From the NCBI GenBank assembly GCA_023667385.1, contig JAMPAE010000126.1, positions 1 through 5,233 on the forward strand: 5,233 bases of DNA, written 5' to 3'. Shown in pieces: positions 1 to 2,573 of the stretch. Below the pieces are notes generated by a model that saw nothing but the letters and a program-made list of their open reading frames with translations, searched no databases and had not been told where the DNA came from. Position 1 is the stretch's first letter. Each line of letters starts with the position of its first letter. Both the position numbers and the translations under genes were made by a program. This DNA comes from Ruminococcus sp. (GTDB lineage Bacteria; Bacillota; Clostridia; Oscillospirales; Acutalibacteraceae).

Positions 1-1
1 G

Positions 2-223
2 ATTGCGGTTACTTCTGCCGGAAGTGCAAGTGCAGGAGGGCTATGGTACTATTACGGAACGTCAGAGGTCAAAAACATTCGTGAGATTTTGTCATCGAAT
101 GATATTAGTGTGGCAGTTGTTAAAGACAATAATAAGGACACTGACAACATCAGAATTACCAACACGGGCAACGGTCATGAGATTTGTGTTCTCATGCTCA
201 TGGGTGATGTGAATTTGGCGTGA
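2..223 (+). CDS. C-terminal fragment of a probable phage tail/baseplate protein (5' truncated)
   Basis: This reading frame is open from the left edge to a TGA at 221-223, giving 73 residues without a start codon in the window. The peptide begins IAVTSAGSASAGGLWYYYGT and ends LMLMGDVNLA. It is rich in Gly, Ser, Asn and hydrophobic beta-strand-like stretches, with no membrane segment or catalytic motif. That composition, and its place 33 bases upstream of a run of Ig-like tail genes, suggest the end of a tail, baseplate or receptor-binding protein. I do not recognise the family. The overlapping frame that could start with TTG at position 3 and stop at 212 encodes a basic, low-quality peptide and is a shadow. 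The frame assignment is fairly sure; the function is inferred from context only. Confidence 0.62.
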   Translation: MAVTSAGSASAGGLWYYYGTSEVKNIREILSSNDISVAVVKDNNKDTDNIRITNTGNGHEICVLMLMGDVNLA

Positions 224-256
224 GCTTAAATTAATTATCAGAAAGGACGAAGCAAC

Positions 257-1219
257 ATGGCAATAAGACAGATTAAAGCGATAATAAGAGGCAAGGAGGA
301 AATCCTGACATATAATGCGACATCGGGGTATTATGAAGCAACGGTGCCTGCGCCGAGCGATTCATCATTCAATGAGCAGGGCGGATATTTTCCTGTTAAG
401 GTGATTGCAGTGGACACAGCGGGAAACGAGAGCGTGATTGACAGCACCGACAGCACATTCGGTGCAAACCTCAGACTTTTCAACAAGGAAATTCAAAAGC
501 CCGTCATCGAGATTCTTTCACCGACAACAGGCGCATACATCACAAACAGCAGACCCGAAATCAAATTCAAGATTACTGACAACAAGCTTCAGACATCAGG
601 CTGGTCGGGAGTTAATAAAAACTCATGCAATGTTAAAATCAACGGTCGGCTCATTGCTGATTTTGACGGTGGCGTTGACATTTCATGGGAAGAAACTGAG
701 GGCGGATTCATCGGTACGGTTAACCTGACGGTTGACATTCCCGACAGCGAAAACGTCACGATTTCGGTTGACTGTCGAGATAATGACGGCAACGCAGCCG
801 ATACCGCAACGGTTGTTTTTGCAATTGATACACTTGCGCCGCAGCTCACCATTGTTTCACCTGCCGATGACCTTGAAACGAATCAGGATTCAATCCTTGT
901 TTCGGTCACAACCGAGCCGGGTGTGTCGGTTACTGTCAAACTCAATGGTGCTGCGCAGGGCACGCCGCTGATTGCCGATGAAAACGGACACGCCGAGAGA
1001 ACCGTTAAGCTGACAAAGCAGGGTGAAAACATCATTGAAGTTTTCGCCACCGATGCAGCAGGACTTTCTTCACCGACCTGCACACGCACGATTGTTTTCA
1101 ACACAACCGCACCTGTGTTTGAGGTTGTTAAAATGGAAGCTAACGGCAGGCAGATTACACAAAGCAACCCTGCAGCCGCAGGCGGTACATATAAAATCAT
1201 GGTGAAGATGCGTGAGTAA
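257..1219 (+). CDS. Phage tail-associated protein with repeated bacterial Ig-like domains
   Basis: This is a 320-residue protein with an ATG start preceded by AGAAAGGA about 9 bases upstream. It reads as consecutive Ig-like beta-sandwich modules. Residues 1-65 contain SGYYEATVPAP and VKVIAVDTAGNES. Residues 80-194 contain PVIEILSPTTGAYI, ITDN, VDCRDNDGNAADTA and end at DTLAP. Residues 195-286 contain LTIVSPADDLETNQDSI, VKLNG, ENIIEVFATDAAGLSS and end at NTTAP. The 'A.D..GN/L.S' strands and 'APQLTIVSP' linkers are typical of bacterial Ig-like repeats in surface and phage tail proteins. Residues 286-320 form a separate C-terminal element (PVF...M..NGRQI...AGGTYKI.V) that recurs at the end of the protein at 2574-3851. 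There is no signal peptide or enzyme motif. The stop overlaps the next gene by 8 bases, which implies translational coupling. The likely role is a tail fibre, decoration or host-surface-binding protein; the exact role is unknown. Confidence 0.82.
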   Translation: MAIRQIKAIIRGKEEILTYNATSGYYEATVPAPSDSSFNEQGGYFPVKVIAVDTAGNESVIDSTDSTFGANLRLFNKEIQKPVIEILSPTTGAYITNSRPEIKFKITDNKLQTSGWSGVNKNSCNVKINGRLIADFDGGVDISWEETEGGFIGTVNLTVDIPDSENVTISVDCRDNDGNAADTATVVFAIDTLAPQLTIVSPADDLETNQDSILVSVTTEPGVSVTVKLNGAAQGTPLIADENGHAERTVKLTKQGENIIEVFATDAAGLSSPTCTRTIVFNTTAPVFEVVKMEANGRQITQSNPAAAGGTYKIMVKMRE

Positions 1220-1562
1220 GGCGAGGGTGGTCAGGCTTTATGGCAAGGCTGACAATTTCGACATTGAGCTGAAGCGTGATGAAAGCGGCTGGTGGTCATG
1301 TGATGTGCCGCCTGACATGAGTGACGGACAATATGCAGTTGAACTGCACGCAATCAACGAATACGGCGAAAGCGCATATTGGACAGGCGAGTTGTTCATG
1401 TGCAGCGGCGTTTGCCACCTTGAAATCAAAGAGCAGAAGTTTGTCATTTGGTTTCAGCCGAAGAAATTTGAAATCAAGTTTCAGCAGCCGAAGTTTGAAA
1501 TGATCATCAGAAAGGGGTGTCCGCATGATATGCGCAGACAAAATAGAATTTTATGCAGGTGA
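1212..1562 (+). CDS. Small Ig-like phage tail protein with C-terminal beta-strand repeats
   Basis: This is a 116-residue protein starting with GTG at 1212, inside the end of the previous gene (8-base overlap). The region upstream (GGTGAAGATG) is only a weak ribosome binding site, so coupling to the upstream gene is likely. Residues 5-62 are an Ig-like module (SGWWSCDVPPDM, GQYAVELHAINEYGESAYW) that parallels residues 4-60 of the upstream protein. After a Cys-containing link (MCSGVCHLEI), residues 75-100 carry three alternating polar/hydrophobic units (KFVIWFQP, KFEIKFQQP, KFEMIIRKG), probably successive beta strands. Short strand repeats of this type are known to me from tail proteins of clostridial phages, but I cannot name a family. 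The last 12 codons overlap the next gene by 38 bases. The likely role is structural, tail-tip associated. Confidence 0.72.
   Translation: MSKARVVRLYGKADNFDIELKRDESGWWSCDVPPDMSDGQYAVELHAINEYGESAYWTGELFMCSGVCHLEIKEQKFVIWFQPKKFEIKFQQPKFEMIIRKGCPHDMRRQNRILCR
1434..1511 (+). repeat. Intragenic strand repeat in the Ig-like protein
   Basis: Three consecutive 8-10 codon units encode KFVIWFQP, KFEIKFQQP and KFEMIIRKG. At the DNA level GTTTCAGCCGAAG (1451-1463) recurs as GTTTCAGCAGCCGAAG (1478-1493), each followed by a TTTGAAAT block (1467-1474 and 1494-1501). The unit has a period of about 27-30 bases. It probably forms an extended beta-sheet or beta-helix-like tail and may expand or contract by slippage or recombination. 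Confidence 0.6.
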
Positions 1563-1812
1563 GGAAAGGCTGATTGAAGCTGTTATACGCCCCGCAAACC
1601 CACGTGAAATTGCGGTTGTGACGGCTGCAAGATATGAACTGAGTGAGCAATATGACGGCAAAAAGGTTGAAAGCGGAAGCTGTGAAATTGACGGCGCAAA
1701 GATTTCGGCACTGCTGAAAATGCAGAAAGCGGGCAGCTACAAGCTGAAAATCATTGCAGCAGTCGGCAGGGAAACGTATATTGAAACGGCGGCGGTCATT
1801 GTTCGTGAATAA
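1525..1812 (+). CDS. Small hypothetical phage protein, beta-rich, late tail operon
   Basis: This is a 95-residue protein. ATG at 1525 is preceded by AAAGGGG with about 8 bases of spacing, a good ribosome binding site that decides the start even though the gene then overlaps the previous one by 38 bases in another frame. The sequence alternates strands and turns (KIEFYAGEERLIEAVIRP, AARYELSEQYDGKKVESGSC, KISALLKMQKAGSYKLKIIA, YIETAAVIVRE). It has the look of a single Ig-like or beta-sandwich domain without transmembrane segments. I do not recognise a named family. Its position at the end of the Ig-like run suggests a tail accessory or chaperone-like partner of its neighbours. The TAA stop at 1810-1812 directly abuts the -35 box of the next promoter, so this gene is the last of its transcriptional segment. 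Confidence 0.72.
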   Translation: MICADKIEFYAGEERLIEAVIRPANPREIAVVTAARYELSEQYDGKKVESGSCEIDGAKISALLKMQKAGSYKLKIIAAVGRETYIETAAVIVRE

Positions 1813-1841
1813 TTGACAAAGTTCAGCATTGATGATATAAT
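1813..1841 (+). promoter_or_regulatory. Sigma-70/sigma-A promoter of toxin cassette 1
   Basis: TTGACA (1813-1818) and TATAAT (1836-1841) are both perfect consensus boxes separated by 17 bases. The predicted start is near 1847-1849, at the base of the leader hairpin. The -35 box begins immediately after the stop codon of the upstream gene. No operator-like dyad is seen over the boxes, so strong constitutive transcription by the vegetative sigma factor is expected. Confidence 0.88.
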
Positions 1842-1843
1842 TT

Positions 1844-1867
1844 CAGGACAGTCGAAAGACTGTCCTG
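1844..1867 (+). promoter_or_regulatory. 5'-terminal mRNA hairpin with GAAA tetraloop, cassette 1
   Basis: A perfect 10-bp stem (CAGGACAGTC, 1844-1853, with GACTGTCCTG, 1858-1867) is closed by a GAAA loop of the GNRA type. It lies at the predicted transcript start and should shield the 5' end from decay. The 3' arm continues into GATG. ACTGTCCTGATG (1859-1870) recurs, one base shorter, in the antisense gene at 2106-2116. Confidence 0.78.
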
Positions 1868-1888
1868 ATGGGTACTGAATCAGACAGG

Positions 1889-1913
1889 CGGGTTCTCCCG
1901 TTCAAGGGAGGTG
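1889..1913 (+). promoter_or_regulatory. SD-sequestering arm and ribosome binding site of toxin 1
   Basis: The ribosome binding site GGGAGGTG (1906-1913) lies about 8 bases before the ATG. CTCCC (1895-1899) can pair with GGGAG (1906-1910) across a six-base loop and hide it. The same arm can instead pair upstream, CGGG (1889-1892) with CCCG (1897-1900), which would free the ribosome binding site. These two folds exclude each other. Confidence 0.6.
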
Positions 1914-1919
1914 ACAAGC

Positions 1920-2006
1920 ATGATTACATTTGAAACACTTATTGCTTTTACAGCGTTATTGCTTCAGCTTATCACGCTTTGTTACTTAATTTTTAAAGAT
2001 ATGTAA
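1920..2006 (+). CDS. Small membrane peptide toxin, holin-like (Hol_Tox type) candidate
   Basis: This 28-residue peptide has an ATG at 1920 with a near-perfect ribosome binding site (AGGGAGGTGA, about 8-base spacing). It starts MITFETLIAF, continues through a hydrophobic core (residues 7-25, a single membrane-spanning helix) and ends in FKDM. The M-x-T-x-E-x-L start, followed by one transmembrane helix, resembles the Firmicute 'putative holin-like toxin' family. Family members usually end in a short basic tail, and here only one Lys is present. The toxin would insert in the cytoplasmic membrane and depolarise or damage it. Translation is probably repressed by the convergent antisense RNA (2131 to about 2034). 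The gene is shorter than usual ORF-calling limits and easily missed. The call as an expressed peptide is well supported by its promoter, ribosome binding site and terminator; the toxic activity is inferred. Confidence 0.75.
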   Translation: MITFETLIAFTALLLQLITLCYLIFKDM

Positions 2007-2033
2007 CGGCATTTAAAAAAGTCGGAACTGCTC

Positions 2034-2131
2034 AATAAAAATTAATAAACACCGCCTCTCGACCAAAGTTGCGGTGTTTATTAATACTACAATTTTCAGG
2101 GAGAAACTGTCCGATGACAGTACCCTCTTGT
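2034..2131 (-). ncRNA. Antisense antitoxin RNA of cassette 1 (predicted, about 98 nt)
   Basis: The minus-strand transcript is predicted from the promoter at 2138-2167, with a start near 2131 and an end just past the shared terminator. Its 5' part folds into a hairpin, ACTGTC and GACAGT (2121-2116 and 2111-2106, minus strand) around an ATCG loop. It then has CTCCCTGAAA (2103-2094), which can pair with the toxin ribosome binding site region TTCAAGGGAG (1901-1910) with a one-base bulge. The 3' part is complementary to the toxin mRNA terminator. The role is to block translation and/or trigger decay of the toxin mRNA. The ends are estimates. Confidence 0.7.
2041..2085. terminator. Bidirectional terminator shared by toxin 1 mRNA and its antisense RNA
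   Basis: A perfect 15-bp stem, ATTAATAAACACCGC (2041-2055) with GCGGTGTTTATTAAT (2071-2085), encloses a 15-base loop. On the minus strand it is followed by TTTTTATTG, and on the plus strand by a weaker tract ending in ATTTT (2091-2095). Both convergent transcripts would end here and be perfectly complementary over the hairpin, giving the initial pairing site. The antisense-strand loop contains UUUGG, which fits the YUNR U-turn motif (UUGG). Confidence 0.82.
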
Positions 2132-2137
2132 ATTAAC

Positions 2138-2167
2138 AGTATATATCACGAATCAGCGTTTTGTCAA
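2138..2167 (-). promoter_or_regulatory. Promoter of antisense RNA 1
   Basis: Read on the minus strand, TTGACA (2167-2162) and TATACT (2143-2138) are separated by 18 bases. An alternative -10, TATATA, gives 16. The same boxes with the same spacing recur at 2505-2534. The -35 box lies in the loop of the + strand terminator 2151-2190. Confidence 0.8.
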
Positions 2168-2190
2168 GCGGCAAATGCTGATTTTTTTAT
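2151..2190 (+). terminator. Intrinsic terminator closing cassette 1 (+ strand)
   Basis: The stem AATCAGCGTTT (2151-2161) pairs with AAATGCTGATT (2173-2183) over 11 bp including one G-U, followed by TTTTTATT. It should stop + strand transcripts before the second cassette. Its loop carries the -35 element of the opposing antisense promoter. Confidence 0.72.
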
Positions 2191-2220
2191 TTGACAAAAA
2201 TTGACAGGTAATGATATACT
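2191..2220 (+). promoter_or_regulatory. Promoter of toxin cassette 2
   Basis: TTGACA (2191-2196) and TATACT (2215-2220) are separated by 18 bases, with the start predicted near 2226 where the leader hairpin begins. A second TTGACA at 2201-2206 is too close to the -10 box to be used. Confidence 0.8.
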
Positions 2221-2225
2221 TAAAA

Positions 2226-2346
2226 GGCAGTTACGCAAGGTGACTGCCGTAGGGGCACAAAATACTGTGCATACAGAAATAAAGCGGTTATGTTCTCACC
2301 AAACTCCGGCACTGTTCTTTTTGAATACGGTCAAGGGAGGAGGTGG
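2226..2346 (+). promoter_or_regulatory. Structured 5' leader of toxin 2 with terminal hairpin and anti-SD arms
   Basis: The first bases form a 9-bp stem, GGCAGTTAC (2226-2234) with GTGACTGCC (2240-2248), with loop GCAAG. A second small hairpin pairs GCACA (2255-2259) with TGTGC (2266-2270). CACC (2297-2300) and CTCC (2304-2307) can pair with GGTG and GGAG in the ribosome binding site block (2335-2346). The TCACC part can alternatively pair with GGTGA (2239-2243). The leader is homologous to that at 5158 (GGCAGT.ACGCAA..TGACTGCC and, downstream, AGCGGTTA...TTCTCACC), with about 30 additional bases before the ribosome binding site. Confidence 0.62.
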
Positions 2347-2353
2347 AAAACTG

Positions 2354-2416
2354 ATGGAATACATAGCATTGATATTAATTGTAATATTTTTGATTATTGT
2401 AACCATAAAAAAATAA
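2354..2416 (+). CDS. Ultra-short (20 aa) hydrophobic membrane peptide, toxin 2 candidate
   Basis: ATG at 2354 follows GGGAGGAGGTGG with about 8-base spacing, a very strong ribosome binding site. The peptide starts MEYIALILIV, is almost entirely Ile/Leu/Val/Phe up to residue 16, and ends TIKK, so it is one transmembrane helix with a positive tail. The stop codon lies inside the terminator stem. The frame stays open upstream to a TTG at 2201, but that part is promoter and leader and would not be transcribed whole, so the 71-codon reading is rejected. It keeps the size class and topology of holin-like/Fst-type toxins but has little residue similarity to the peptide of cassette 1. Membrane insertion and toxicity are inferred from architecture. 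Confidence 0.62.
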   Translation: MEYIALILIVIFLIIVTIKK

Positions 2417-2498
2417 CCGCCACCTGTTCCAAAAGTGCGGCTATTTTTTATAAAAGCTAAATCTTCGAGGACATAACTGCTCGCACAGTATTCCCTAC
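2402..2498 (-). ncRNA. Antisense antitoxin RNA of cassette 2 (predicted, about 97 nt)
   Basis: The RNA is predicted from the promoter at 2505-2534 and the shared terminator. Its 5' region (2499 to 2483 on the minus strand) reads CGTAGGGAATACTGTGC, and the same two blocks occur in the same sense in the toxin 2 leader (2248-2254 and 2261-2270). It can fold as ACTG...CAGT with a loop holding UGCG, complementary to CGCA in the toxin leader hairpin loop (2234-2237). TCCTC (2471-2467) is complementary to GAGGA in the toxin ribosome binding site block (2337-2341). Ends are estimated. Confidence 0.68.
2407..2450. terminator. Bidirectional terminator of cassette 2
   Basis: A-rich arm 2407-2415 pairs with TATTTTTT (2442-2449). 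CCGC.AC (2417-2423, one bulged C) pairs with GTGCGG (2435-2440), and there is one A/C mismatch at 2416/2441. The loop is CTGTTCCAAAA. T runs flank the stem on both strands (TATTTTTT on +, TTATTTTTTT on -). The antisense-strand loop again contains UUUUGG. Confidence 0.78.
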
Positions 2499-2504
2499 GT
2501 TTAC

Positions 2505-2534
2505 AGTATATATCACATATCATCACTTTGTCAA
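2505..2534 (-). promoter_or_regulatory. Promoter of antisense RNA 2
   Basis: On the minus strand TTGACA (2534-2529) and TATACT (2510-2505) are 18 bases apart, the same boxes and spacing as the antisense promoter of cassette 1. The -35 element lies in the loop of the + strand terminator at 2519-2556. Confidence 0.8.
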
Positions 2535-2556
2535 GGGCAGGGTGATGATTTTTTTT
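2519..2556 (+). terminator. Intrinsic terminator closing cassette 2 (+ strand)
   Basis: A perfect 8-bp stem, ATCATCAC (2519-2526) with GTGATGAT (2542-2549), is followed by an eight-T run ending at 2556. It stops + strand transcription only 17 bases before the start codon of the next tail gene. Confidence 0.78.
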
Positions 2557-2573
2557 GCGGAAGGAGTGATTGA

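Larger units (their letters stand above)
1813..2556. other. Tandem pair of type I toxin-antitoxin-like cassettes
   Basis: This roughly 740-base stretch between tail genes holds two head-to-tail cassettes (1813-2190 and 2191-2556) of identical architecture. In order, each has a + promoter, a 5' leader with a terminal hairpin, an SD-sequestering arm, a tiny hydrophobic peptide, a bidirectional terminator, a minus-strand antisense RNA promoter, and a + strand terminator. The two cassettes can be aligned by eye across the antisense promoter block: the 13-base string CAGTATATATCAC is identical at 2137-2149 and 2504-2516, and TTTGTCAAG at 2160-2168 and 2527-2535. The layout matches that established for type I systems such as Fst/par and TxpA/RatA. 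Toxicity and antisense control are inferred, not visible. Confidence 0.75.

Noticed and set aside
3..212. 69-codon frame from TTG at position 3
   Set aside because: The frame open from position 2 to the TGA at 221 has protein-like composition and leads directly into the next gene spacing; the other frame is Arg/Thr-rich with no ribosome binding site.
589..852. Minus-strand and alternate-frame ORFs within the Ig-like genes (also 883-1200, 1296-1541, 3315-3554, 3945-4202, 4590-4901)
   Set aside because: They lie wholly opposite or inside well-supported genes, lack ribosome binding sites and have Ser/Cys/Val-rich shadow composition.
1920..2006. Toxin 1 as the phage holin
   Set aside because: It has its own promoter, antisense RNA and terminators and is separated from the endolysin by a tail gene, while a better holin candidate directly follows the endolysin at 4753-5022.
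2201..2206. Second TTGACA in front of toxin 2
   Set aside because: Only eight bases from the -10 box, so it cannot act as the -35 element for it; likely a chance repeat of the first box.
2201..2416. 71-codon reading frame starting at TTG 2201
   Set aside because: Its first 51 codons cover the -10 box and structured leader of cassette 2; the strong ribosome binding site and ATG at 2354 define the real 20-residue peptide.
1813..2556. CRISPR array or insertion sequence in the gene-poor region
   Set aside because: Repeats are only two cassettes of about 370 bases with divergent interiors; there are no regular short repeats with spacers, no terminal inverted repeats and no transposase.
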